Below, piece after piece: positions 1-10,100 of a stretch of DNA of 48,510 nt (position 1 is the first letter of the stretch; every line of letters begins with the position of its first letter). The notes beneath the pieces were generated by a model. It did not search any database. It was not told the origin of the DNA and worked only from the letters and a program-made list of their open reading frames with translations. The position numbers and the translations under genes were made by a program. The stretch is from the NCBI RefSeq assembly GCF_000142905.1, contig NW_013657666.1, positions 385,634-434,143 on the forward strand, in the 5' to 3' direction. Source of the DNA: Thecamonas trahens ATCC 50062 (lineage: Eukaryota > Apusozoa > Apusomonadida > Apusomonadidae).

Positions 1-10
1 TCCCCTCCTA

Positions 11-44
11 CCCCCCCCCCCCCCCCCCCCCCCCCCGCGCGCAG
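11..44 (+). other. C26 homopolymer followed by candidate 3' splice acceptor
   Basis: A run of 26 C at 11-36 is followed by gcgcgcag and then directly by the ATG at 45. A pyrimidine tract ending in CAG is what a eukaryotic 3' splice site looks like, so the ATG may be an internal methionine with the first exon left of the window. It could equally be a C-rich 5' leader. The length of the C run is unreliable in most sequencing chemistries. Confidence 0.45.
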
Positions 45-992
45 ATGCCCGTGTCGTCGGTCCCAGCCAAGAAGAAGAAGAAGAAGAAGAGTGCAGCGAG
101 CGGATCAACGGGATCAGGGACAAAGTCGGGCTTTCGAGCTACCTCGACAGCGTCGTACACGCCCATCGAGACGTCGAGCAGGACTGCTGGAAACGGAGGC
201 GATGACGATGGCGCGAGCATGTTCTCAAAGCCGGCCAATGCAGGATCGATGTTCTCAGGCGCGGCAAGCTCGCTGGACTATGGCGACAAGGTCGAGGCGC
301 TTAACCGCCGCGAGGCAGAGCTTGAGGCCAAGCAGGTCCAGCTGGTGCAGAAGGAGGAGGAGCTGCAGCGGATGTTGGCCAAGATCCAGGGCATGCGCCC
401 GGCCAACTGGCCGCGCTGCCGGCCCATCATCCATCACGACATCAAGGGTGAGATCCCGCGTGAGTTCCAGTCCACTGTCCGCCGTATGTACATGCTGTAC
501 TACTGGACGCTCCTCACGCTCACCTTTAACTTTGTGGTCCAGATCTGGGCCATGGTCGCCAAGGTCGGCGACATTGTCGGCTTCTTCCTCGCCCTCGCTT
601 ACATGCTCTTTGCTCCGTTTCTTGCGCTCGGCTTTTGGTACGTCCCGCAGTACGCGGCCATGCGCGTCGGCAAGGCCTCCAAGTTTGTGTCGTTCTTCAT
701 GGGCTTCATCATCCACATCCTCTTTATCGCCCTCCTCCTCGTCGGCATCACCAAGGTTGGCGGTGCAGGCATCGTTACCGCCGTCCGCCTCTCACAGGCT
801 GGCTATCACCTCGGCACCACCCTCTGCGTCGTCAACATCTTCTTCCTCCTCATCCTCCTCATTTGCTCCATCGCCATGATCCGCGTCGTGCACTCGATTT
901 ACCGTGGCCGCGGCGGCGACCTCTCCCGCGATTCGCGCGCGCTCCTGCAGGAGTCTGCTGCCCAGGGTGCCGTCTTTGCGGCAAAGGCCTAG
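45..992 (+). CDS. Secretory carrier-associated membrane protein (SCAMP family)
   Basis: A 315-residue product with the SCAMP layout. SCAMPs are four-pass proteins of post-Golgi and endosomal carriers that act in membrane traffic. Seen here: a Lys-rich and Ser/Gly-rich N-terminus (1-75), a short coiled coil (about 82-116), the family signature NWPRCRPIIHHDI (121-133) then EIPREFQSTVRRMY (136-149), and four hydrophobic segments near 148-172, 177-200, 213-236 and 261-282. The loop after the second segment (FWYVPQYAAMRVGKASKF) matches the conserved SCAMP E-peptide region. The NPF repeats usual at SCAMP N-termini are absent. The ATG at 45 follows an acceptor-like CAG, so an upstream exon may supply them. 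The stop lies 13 bp from the stop of the convergent giant gene. The family call is firm; the start is uncertain. Confidence 0.87.
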   Translation: MPVSSVPAKKKKKKKSAASGSTGSGTKSGFRATSTASYTPIETSSRTAGNGGDDDGASMFSKPANAGSMFSGAASSLDYGDKVEALNRREAELEAKQVQLVQKEEELQRMLAKIQGMRPANWPRCRPIIHHDIKGEIPREFQSTVRRMYMLYYWTLLTLTFNFVVQIWAMVAKVGDIVGFFLALAYMLFAPFLALGFWYVPQYAAMRVGKASKFVSFFMGFIIHILFIALLLVGITKVGGAGIVTAVRLSQAGYHLGTTLCVVNIFFLLILLICSIAMIRVVHSIYRGRGGDLSRDSRALLQESAAQGAVFAAKA

Positions 993-1005
993 CTTTCTTC
1001 TTTTA

Positions 1006-4000
1006 CTAAACGCCACGGCTCACCTGCTGAAGGATTGCCAGCACCTGCTCCCGCGCAGCGTCATCCATGATCCCGCTCCGCCTCGCAAACGCCTCGTGTG
1101 CAGCTGCCAGTGACGCCTCCTGCTCCGTCAGTGCCGCCAGCTCGCCGGTCACCTCACCGGCGAGTGTGGACGCCTCACTTGCCCACGCACGCGCTCCTTC
1201 GCTCACCGCCAGCCGAGCTGTGGCCGCATGGATCGCCTCCAGCCGTGCCACAAGCACGTCAACCAGTCCGCCCGCGCGCTGCCTGTGCTCCAGCTCGGCG
1301 AGCTGCTCCAGCAAGCCCTCGCGCTCGTCGACCAAAGCCGCCATCTCCATCTGCGCCTCTGCCAGCGCTGCGGCAGCCTCACTGCTCGACGCGAGCACGT
1401 GTGTCGTTGACGGCGCCAACAGCTTGGCCTCGGCCGCCTCCTTGGCGTCGAGCGCATCTTCAAGTCTGAGCGAGAGCGCGTGCGCCATCCGCTTGAGAGC
1501 GCCAGAGTCGTCAGCCACCTCGGCTGCGAGCTCGTCGTTGCGAGCCTTAAGCCGTGCGTTGTCAGCGATCATGACCTCCACTCGGCTGTTGAGCCCATGC
1601 AATGCAGATGTGAGCCGCACTGCCTTGGCGGCTTCGGCCTTGGCCTCAGCGCGCGCATCGGCCAGCGCCCGGGTCAGCACCGCTACCATTCGCTTTAGCT
1701 CGGCGTCGGTCGAGAGCGACTGCGCAAGCATAGCGTTCTCTGACTTTTGCGTGTTGACCACCTCGCGAAGCTCTCCGACTTCGGCTTCCAGCTCGCTGAT
1801 GTGCGCCTTGAGCACTTCGTCGGCCAGGTCGCCGTTGTCATGAGCCGCGCTTGCACTGCGGTCGGCGAGCATGGTTTCGAGCTGCTGGATTCGCTGTGCC
1901 GCCGCTGCCGCGCGCTTAGCCTCCAGTGCCCGCTCGTGCTCGGCAGCCTCCTGTGCTGTAGCCAGCACTCGTTTGGCCTTGTCTTCGCCCTCGACAGCGC
2001 TTCGCGCCTCGTCTTCGAGCTTTGCAAGCCGTTCAAGCAGTGACTGCACCTTGGCTGTCAAACTTGTGATCTGCGCCTCGCGCTCGGCCACAGACTCGCG
2101 CAGAGCCACCTCGGCCTCGGCCCATCGCTTCTTGCATGCCTCTGCCCCGTCTGAGAGCTCCTGCGCCGCTGCCACTGCTGACTCGGCCTCTCCGGCGCGC
2201 TTTTCAGCAGCTAAGGCACGCTCCTCAAAGCGCGCCAGCTGTTCAGACAGCGTCTGGTCTACAGCCTGCGTCGCTTCGGCACTGGCCTTGGCCGCGATGG
2301 CCTCTGCAGTAGCCTGCTTAGCCTGGGTCTCAGCATCAGCCGTTGCCTGCTTGGCCTCGGCTGCCTCAGCCATCGTCCGCTTCACCTCGGCTTCGGCCTG
2401 CTCGGCCCGAGCGTCAGACTGCTTGGCGCGCGTCTCAGCATCAGCCGCTGCCTGCTTGGCCTCCGCTGCCTCAGCCATCGTCCGCTTCACCTCGGCTTCG
2501 GCCTGCTCGGCCCGAGCGTCAGACTGCTTGGCGCGCATCTCAGCACCAGCCGCTGCCTGCTTGGCCTCGGCTGCCTCAGCCACCGCCCGCTTCACCTCGG
2601 CTTCGGCCTGCTCGGCCCGAGCGTCAGACTGCTTGGCGCGCGTCTCAGCATCAGCCGCTGCCTGCTTGGCCTCGGCTGCCTCAGCCACCGCCCGCTTCAC
2701 CTCGGCTTCGGCCTGCTTGGCCCGAGCGTCAGCATCGGCAATCTTGCGCTGTGCCTCGGCTGCCATCTGCTCCGTTTCGTGCTTCGCTTCAACCACCTTG
2801 CGCTGTGCAGCAGCGACCTTGGTATCGGCGTCAGCCTTCACCTCGGAAGCCTCGGCTCGGGCCGCGTCAGCATCAGCTTGTGCTTGCTTGGCCAAGACCT
2901 TGGCCTTGACGGCCTCGCGCCGCGCTCCGGCCACTTGGTCCTCGGCCTGGTTATCGGCGCTTGCTACAGCTCGCTTGGCCTCGATGGCCTCGCGATGTGC
3001 TTCGGCCACCTGCTCCTCGGCATCGCGCTTGGCGACCTTGGCCGCAGCCTTGGCCTTCTCGGCCTCGGCCTTTGCTTCTTCGGCTTCCGCCTCGGCTTGC
3101 CTTGCCTGAATTCCGGCCTTGGCCACCGCGCGCTGCGCCTCCGCAACCTTGGAGTCGCGCTCGGTCTCGGCCTCCACCACTGCCCGTTTCGCCTCGACAA
3201 CCTCACGCCGTGCGGCAGCAACAGCCTCTTCAGCTGCCTGCCGTGCGCCCTCGGCCTCAGCCTTGATCTTCTCGGCATCATCCTTGGCCTTCTCGGCATC
3301 AGCCCTGGCGTCAGCTGCCTCGGCCTGAGCCTGCTTCGCTTTCAGTCCGGCCTTGGTGATCTCGCGCTGCGCTTCGGCCTCGGCCACCTCGCGCATTGTT
3401 TCGACCTCAGTCAGTGCGCGCCTGGCCTCGCTAGCCTCGCGTCGCGCCTCAGTCACCTGCGTCTCTGCAGTCACTCGGGCCTCGGCTGCCTCGGCTTCGG
3501 CCTGCTTGGCATGCGCTTGCGCCTTGCTTGCCTCGCGCTGCGCAGCTGAGACTTGCGCCTCGCGCTCCATGTGAGCATCGGCAACAGCTTGCTTGGTCTC
3601 AGCAACCTCGCGCTGCAGTGCGGCAATCCGTGCATTTGCCTCGCGGCCAGCAGCCGTCGCATTCGCCTTGACCTGCTCAGCCTCAGCTTCGGCCTGTTGC
3701 AGCAATGCCAGTGCGTTCTCTGCCTCGCGCCTTGCGGCGGCCATCTCTGCCTCGCGCTCAGCTTCCGATTCAGCTGCTGATCGCTTGGCTTCGATAACCT
3801 CACGCTTCGCCTCTGCAAGCAGAGTCTCAGCTTGCTCGACTTCATGTCGGGCCTTTGCCGCCGCGGCCTCAGCCTGCTGGACGCGCGCGCTTGCCTTGCT
3901 AGCTGTGCTTTCGCGTTCGGCAGCGGCCAGCTCCGCCATCCGCCGCGCCTCGTCAAGACCCGCTAGAGCCATCTCAGCTTCGGCCTCCGCTTGCTTAGCT

Positions 4001-7000
4001 CGGGTGTCGGCCTTGGCCGCCTCGCGCTGCGCCGCAGCAACGTGTTCTTCACGGACCTCGGCTTCGGCCACAGCTCGCTTCGCCTCTCGCCGTGTGCTCT
4101 CGGCATCCGCTCTGGCATTCTCAGCCTCTTTGCGCGCAGCCTTCGCCTCATCAGAGCTGCGTGCGGCCGCAGCCAGCGCTTCGGCAACGCGATCGCTGGC
4201 CGAAGCGACCGCGCGCTCAGCATCCGCCATTGCGCGCTCGGTCTCATGCTTCGCTTCATCACGCTCAAGCATAGCCTGCTTGGCGGCTGCTGCCGCCTTG
4301 GCGGCCTCCCGCTGCGCCGCGGCAGACTGTTCCTCCGCCTCCTGCTGAGCCTCTGACACAGCACGCTTTGCCTCGCGCACGGCTGCCTCGGCATCGGCCT
4401 GTGCAGCCTTCAGCGCCTCGCGGCTTGCAATTGCCTCCTGCCGTGCCTCCGCAGCATCGACATCGGCCTGCTGCGCCCGCGTTCGCGCCTTGGCGCTTTC
4501 CCGCTGAGCCTCGGCAATCTGCTCTTCGGCAAGCACCTCAGCTGCAGTCACACTCCGCTTTGCCTCGCGTTGGATCTGCTCAACCTCAGCGAAAGCAAGT
4601 TCGGCACTGTTCTTGGCCTCTTGCGCCTCACTTCTAGCTGCCGCCGCCTCTGATCTGGCCTCAGCCAACATGCGCTCCGCATCAGCCACGGCAGCTGCTC
4701 GCGCGTCTTGCGCCACTGCAGCAGCAGCACGGGCAGCAGCCACTTCGGCCTTGCTCTCCTCAAGCACTCGCGCGACCTCGGCCCTTGCTTCGGCAGCCTG
4801 AGCTCGTGCTTGCTCAGCCTGGGCGGCAGCCTTGCCTGCCGCACGCTCAGCCTCGGCAGCCCGGTCGTCGGCCTCATCCATCGCCTGTCGCGCAGTCCGT
4901 TCAGCCTTGCTAGCCTCTCGCTTGAGACCTTCGATTTCGGCAATGGTAGCGTCCAGCTCGGCACGCGTGCTCTTGGCATCTGCGACAGCCGCAGCTGCCT
5001 TGCACTTGGCCTCCTCGATCGTGCGCTCCACACGTGCCTGGTCATCAGTCATCGCTTGCTGCGCCACCTGCTTTGCCTCGGTCAGCTCGACCTGCAACTC
5101 GGCTAGCTCAGCTTTGCTCTGCTGCAGTCGGCTCTCGGCCTTGAACGCCTTGCGCTCAACCGCAGCAACTTGCTCCAGCGCGCGCTCCTCGGCATCGCGC
5201 AGCGCCCGCTCGACCTCGCGTCTCGCCTGAACTTCTTCCGCCAGCTTTCGCTCCGCTTCTAACAGCTGTGCCTCAATCGTCGACACTCGTCGCTCAGCCT
5301 CGCGCTGAGCAGCCTCAGCCGCAGTTGAAGCCGCACGCAGTGAAGCATCAAACTCGTTCCTCGCAGCTGTCAGCGCACGCTCATGGGCAGCGCTGGCAGC
5401 GACTTCCTGATCAGTCAATGCTTTCACCAGGGCAGCCGCATCTTGAGCCTCGCTGCGTGCCGTGGCCAGTGCCGCCTCGGCTTGCTCTGCCCGCGCCACC
5501 GCATTTTCGGCCCGCTGCTCTGCCTCTTCGACAGCGAGTCGTGCCAGCCGCGCTTCCGACACAGCCTTGGCAGCTGCAGCTGCGTGTTCCGTGCTCTCTT
5601 TCTCCGCATCGGCCACAGCCTGCTTGGCGTAGCGACGAGCTGCATCCAGCAGCACTTCGGCCTCTTCAGCTCGCGCAATAGCAGCGCTAGCCCTGTTCTT
5701 TGCATCTGCCACCGCATCACTCGCAGTGCTCTCTGCAGCAGCCGCAGCACGCTGTGCAGCCGCAGCCGTCAGCTCGGCCTCGACGCTTGCTGCCTTGGCA
5801 TCTGCTGCGCTGCGTTCGGCAGCTTCCAGCCGAGCACGCATTCGCTCCACGTCAGCCTCAGCCTCCGTCACCTTGCGCAACACCGCACTCTGCGCCTCAG
5901 CAATCCGCTTGTCAGCACGCGTCTCTGCATCAGACACCTTGCGCTCAGCATCGGCGGTAACATCTTGCACTCGGGCATTAGCTAGACCGGCCTTGGTTGC
6001 AATCTCAGCCTCAGCATCGGCCACAAGCCGTTGCGCTCGCTCGCGAACCTTGTTCGCCTCAGCCTCAGCAGCCTCGACCATCTTGAGTGCTCGCACTTCA
6101 GCCGCACTTGCTGCACGCTCTGCTTCCTCGCATGCACGCCGAGCTTCGCGCAGCTGCGCTCGCAATTCGGCAGAGGCGCCTGCTGCAGCAGCCTCGCACT
6201 CTGCCACCTTTCGCTGCGCCTCGCGCGATGTGTCGACAGCATCGTCCCGCGCATTCTTAGCTGCTGCAGCTGCCTCCACAGCCTTTTGCTCAGCAGCAGC
6301 AATCGCTTCTGCGGCGCGAGCAGCGCTTTCTGCTAATGCATCTTCCGCCTCCTTGGTTGCTGCCGCGGCAGCCTTGGCTTCATCCATTGCCATATCACGC
6401 TGGGCGCGGACAACTCCAGCCTCGCGCACCGCCTCGGCGATCCGAGCCTCGGCCTGCCGCTCCGCTGCCTCTGCAGCCTCACGTGCCTCAACTGCTGCAA
6501 CTTCGGCCTTGGCTGCCTTTTGTGCAGCCTGCATCTCGGCTTGTGTGGCCCTCTTGGCCGCTGCCCGAGCCTCGTCAACCTCGGTCCGCATCTCCGCAAG
6601 GCGGCGTTCAACCTCAGCAACCCGCGCCGACGCCGCCTGTTTCATCTTTTCGGCAGCCGCCACAGCAGCACTCGCCTCGGCCTCGGCTTGGGCAATTTTG
6701 CGGTCACTAACCGCCTTCGCATCCGCCACAGCCCGCGCACTCGCTCGACGCGATTCATCTGCTGCAGTTTCGGCCGCCGCAGCCGCGCGTTCCGCGTTTT
6801 TGACCTTTGCCCGCGCCTGTTCGGCTTCTGCCTGATACTTCTCGGCCTCGGCCTCAGCCGTGGCTGCATTATGACGCGCCTTTTCTGCTGCGCCATGTGC
6901 GTCCGCAACAGCCGCCATCGCCTTGGCCACCTCGCGTTCCGCCATGGTCTCAGCTTGCGTTGCTGCACGTCTCGCAGCTTCAGCCTTTGCCTCGGCGTCG

Positions 7001-7185
7001 TCGCGCTCACGTTTGGCATTGTCAGCCGCGTCAAATGCACTTGTTGCGGCAGCCTGCGCCTTACGGGCCTCTTCACGAGCCAGCTGAGCCTCGCCCTCGG
7101 CAGTTGCCACATCAAGAGCGGCGTCGGCCAAGGTGCGCTTCAGCTTGAACGTCGCCTCATCGGCAGCTGCCACGGCCTCTTGCAC
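1006..7185 (-). CDS. Giant gene, C-terminal segment (Ala-core helix, then Leu coiled coil)
   Basis: About 2,059 residues ending at TAG 1006-1008. From 7185 to about 2300 it is almost only Ala, Glu, Lys, Arg, Val, Gln and Asp, with Ala at nearly all core positions, including a 105-bp (35-residue) tandem repeat at 2335-2740. From about 2270 to the end leucine returns (for example ITSLTAKVQSLLERLAKLED) and ordinary coiled coil resumes. The last 60 residues are less regular and may form a small helical cap. Confidence 0.75.
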   Translation of the reverse strand: MQEAVAAADEATFKLKRTLADAALDVATAEGEAQLAREEARKAQAAATSAFDAADNAKRERDDAEAKAEAARRAATQAETMAEREVAKAMAAVADAHGAAEKARHNAATAEAEAEKYQAEAEQARAKVKNAERAAAAAETAADESRRASARAVADAKAVSDRKIAQAEAEASAAVAAAEKMKQAASARVAEVERRLAEMRTEVDEARAAAKRATQAEMQAAQKAAKAEVAAVEAREAAEAAERQAEARIAEAVREAGVVRAQRDMAMDEAKAAAAATKEAEDALAESAARAAEAIAAAEQKAVEAAAAAKNARDDAVDTSREAQRKVAECEAAAAGASAELRAQLREARRACEEAERAASAAEVRALKMVEAAEAEANKVRERAQRLVADAEAEIATKAGLANARVQDVTADAERKVSDAETRADKRIAEAQSAVLRKVTEAEADVERMRARLEAAERSAADAKAASVEAELTAAAAQRAAAAAESTASDAVADAKNRASAAIARAEEAEVLLDAARRYAKQAVADAEKESTEHAAAAAKAVSEARLARLAVEEAEQRAENAVARAEQAEAALATARSEAQDAAALVKALTDQEVAASAAHERALTAARNEFDASLRAASTAAEAAQREAERRVSTIEAQLLEAERKLAEEVQARREVERALRDAEERALEQVAAVERKAFKAESRLQQSKAELAELQVELTEAKQVAQQAMTDDQARVERTIEEAKCKAAAAVADAKSTRAELDATIAEIEGLKREASKAERTARQAMDEADDRAAEAERAAGKAAAQAEQARAQAAEARAEVARVLEESKAEVAAARAAAAVAQDARAAAVADAERMLAEARSEAAAARSEAQEAKNSAELAFAEVEQIQREAKRSVTAAEVLAEEQIAEAQRESAKARTRAQQADVDAAEARQEAIASREALKAAQADAEAAVREAKRAVSEAQQEAEEQSAAAQREAAKAAAAAKQAMLERDEAKHETERAMADAERAVASASDRVAEALAAAARSSDEAKAARKEAENARADAESTRREAKRAVAEAEVREEHVAAAQREAAKADTRAKQAEAEAEMALAGLDEARRMAELAAAERESTASKASARVQQAEAAAAKARHEVEQAETLLAEAKREVIEAKRSAAESEAEREAEMAAARREAENALALLQQAEAEAEQVKANATAAGREANARIAALQREVAETKQAVADAHMEREAQVSAAQREASKAQAHAKQAEAEAAEARVTAETQVTEARREASEARRALTEVETMREVAEAEAQREITKAGLKAKQAQAEAADARADAEKAKDDAEKIKAEAEGARQAAEEAVAAARREVVEAKRAVVEAETERDSKVAEAQRAVAKAGIQARQAEAEAEEAKAEAEKAKAAAKVAKRDAEEQVAEAHREAIEAKRAVASADNQAEDQVAGARREAVKAKVLAKQAQADADAARAEASEVKADADTKVAAAQRKVVEAKHETEQMAAEAQRKIADADARAKQAEAEVKRAVAEAAEAKQAAADAETRAKQSDARAEQAEAEVKRAVAEAAEAKQAAAGAEMRAKQSDARAEQAEAEVKRTMAEAAEAKQAAADAETRAKQSDARAEQAEAEVKRTMAEAAEAKQATADAETQAKQATAEAIAAKASAEATQAVDQTLSEQLARFEERALAAEKRAGEAESAVAAAQELSDGAEACKKRWAEAEVALRESVAEREAQITSLTAKVQSLLERLAKLEDEARSAVEGEDKAKRVLATAQEAAEHERALEAKRAAAAAQRIQQLETMLADRSASAAHDNGDLADEVLKAHISELEAEVGELREVVNTQKSENAMLAQSLSTDAELKRMVAVLTRALADARAEAKAEAAKAVRLTSALHGLNSRVEVMIADNARLKARNDELAAEVADDSGALKRMAHALSLRLEDALDAKEAAEAKLLAPSTTHVLASSSEAAAALAEAQMEMAALVDEREGLLEQLAELEHRQRAGGLVDVLVARLEAIHAATARLAVSEGARAWASEASTLAGEVTGELAALTEQEASLAAAHEAFARRSGIMDDAAREQVLAILQQVSRGV

Positions 7186-10100
7186 CTGCAGCCAAGGTCA
7201 GAAACCTCACGCTGCGCAGCCTCGAGCTCGGAGTTGGCCTTGCTCGCCTCCTCGCGGGCCGAGTTGGCGGCTGCCTGTGCGCGTTTTGCCTCGATCTCGG
7301 CCTTCAGCCGCGCGTCTTCAGCAGCCGCCACTTCAGTGCGCGCTGTCTGCCGCACATGCCGAGCCTCGTCCTCCATCTTGGCCCGCTCTGTGTTGGCAAC
7401 TTCTGCAGCCTTCACCGCGGCCTCTGCATCTGCGCGCGCCTTCTCAGCCGCCGCTTCAGCCCACTCGCGCTCGCGAATCGCAGCTGCAGTAGCTTCCGCA
7501 GCACGAGTGCATGCACTCTGCGCAGCAGCCAGCTTCTCCTGAAGCTCACCAGCCACTCGTTCCGCACCCAATTCGGCAAGATGCAGTGAGGTGTCCATCT
7601 CTTGCCGCGCCTCCTCTTGCACAGCCGACACGCGCCGCTTGGCAAGCGCAGCCTCGTTCTCGGCTTCACTCGCCCGCGAGAGTGCACCCTCGGCCACAAG
7701 GCCTGCTTCATCACAAGCAGCTTCCGCAGCCTCAGCTCGCCGCAGGGCTCGCGCCATCTCGCGCTCAGCCTCCTCGCACTTGGCTGCCGCCACATCGGCA
7801 GCTGCCTTGGCCTTGCTTGCATCAGCCTTGCTCTGCGCCATCGCAGCCCTCGCCGCCTCAGCCTCTTCCTGCGCCATCACCATCGCACGCTCCGCCCGAC
7901 ACGCAGCATCAACAGCATCGGAGCGCTCTTGCTCTGCCGCGCGTTGCGCATTGATAGCCATGTCGCGATCGTTCTCAGCTTGCTTGCGGCGGCTAGCGGC
8001 TTCGACAGCAGCCTGCTCAGCAGTCTCTGCGCGCCGCTCGGCAGCATCTGCTGCCCGCTGCGCCGCCACGAGGTCGACCTCGACCGAGTTTGAATCGCGT
8101 GCCGATGCGAGCGCCGCCCGCTGCCCGGCTTCCGCAGTCTCAGCACGGACAATCGCAGCCTGCTCACTTGCAGTCAACTCGACCAGCTGCTGACTGGCCG
8201 TGGCCGATGCTGCCATGGCCGCATCCGCCTTTCGGCGCATCTCCTCAACCACAGCCTCCGCATTCTCGGTAGCTATTGTCGCCTTGGCCTCCGCTTCGCG
8301 GGCCTTTCGCTCTGCCTCCAGCCGCGCTTCATCAGAAGCAGCAGCTTGTGCCTCTGCGATGTCGGCACGGACGCTGGCCTTCTCCGCCGCCCTTCGCTCT
8401 TTGTCTGCCGCTGCTTGATTCGCTTCTGCCGCCTCGATAGCAACATGCATCTTCCGCAGCGCATCCTGACGCGCCAACAGAGCGTCGGCCGCAGCTGCCT
8501 CTGCCGTATCAGCCTGTGCAACTGCTCTCGCAGCCTCATTCTTTGCCGTCTTGGCATCGACTTCTGCCGTCTCGGCCCGCTCTTCGGCCGAACGGGCTGC
8601 TGCCATGGCAGCATCGCGCTGCGCTTCTGCTGCTGCACGCTGTGTCTCGGCTTCATCTGCACGACGACTGGCTTCAGCACTGCTCCGCATCGCCTTCTCC
8701 GCCTTGATTAGTTGAGAGTCTGCCTCGGCTAGTGCGTCTCGGAGCTCTTCGACCGCGTTGCTGGCTAGCGACTCGGCCTCGGCCACCCGCGCCTCGGCCA
8801 CCGCTGCCCTCCGCTCTGCAGCCTCGCACGCCACTTCGGCGTGACTCGCTCGCTTCGCCGACTCCCGTGCCTGGCTCATTGCCTCGGCCTTACTGGCTTC
8901 TGCAGCCTCCACAGCAGCAGCCGCATTGGTAACTGCGGCCTTGCGCTTAGCCACAGCGCTGTCAGCGAGCGTCTCGGCCTCGGCTGCGCGGGCTTCTGCC
9001 ACTTCTGCCCGTCGCTCTGCTGCTTCACGCGCAGCCTCTGCGACCTCGGCCCTCTGTGTCGCCGCCAGTAGCTCCTCGGCACTTGCGCCGACCGAGCTCG
9101 CCATCCCCTCAGCCTGCGCCACCGCGCGGTCGCGCTCGTCACACGCACGCGCCGCCACGGCTTCGGCCTCGGCCGCCCGGCGCGTAGCTTCGGCAACAGC
9201 ACGTTGCGCGGCATCAGCCGTCTCCAAAGCAGTGCTGGTCTCTTTTCGGGCCTGCTTGTGCTTGGCCATCGCATTCGCAGCCGTAGCTTCGGCATCAGCG
9301 GCCCGGGCCTCGGCGGCAGCTGCCCGCCGCTCGGCAGCGTCACGGGCAACATCCAAGTCGTCAGCCCGGCGACTAGCGGTCCTAGCACTCGCCGCCGCGA
9401 GCGCCTCGGCTTCACGAGCATCACGTGCCGCTCGAACCGCGCTCTCACGCTCGTTCCATGCTTCTATCCGAGCTGACTCGGCCTCTGCCGCACGTCGTGT
9501 TGCATCACTTGCGGCGCGCTCAGCCCGTTCGGCCGCCGCGGTGGCATGAGCAGCCTCAGCCGTCGCTGCCCTCCGCTTGGCCACAGCGTCATCTGCGAGT
9601 GCCTCAGCCTCGGCTGCGCGGGCTTCTGCCACTTCTGCCCGTCGCTCTGCTGCTTCACGCGCAGCCTCTGCGACCTCGGCCCTCTGTGTCGCCGCCAGTA
9701 GCTCCTCGGCACTTGCGCCGACCGAGCTCGCCATTCCCTCAGCCTGCGCCACCGCGCGGTCGCGCTCGTCACACGCACGCGCCGCCACGGCTTCGGCCTC
9801 GGCCGCCCGGCGCGTAGCTTCGGCAACAGCACGTTGCGCGGCATCAGCCGTCTCCAAAGCAGTGCTGGTCTCTTTTCGGGCCTGCTTGTGCTTGGCCATC
9901 GCATTCGCAGCCGTAGCTTCGGCATCAGCGGCCCGGGCCTCGGCAGCAGCAGCCTGCCGCTCGACAGCCTTGGCACGAACAGTCGCTTCACCACAAGCAT
10001 CGCGAGCATCGCGCGCCTCCTTCAGAGCCGCATCGGCTTGGGCCTCGGCGGCCCGAACGGCTGCAAGTGCTTCCTCGCGAGCAGCATTCGCCTGCTGGAG

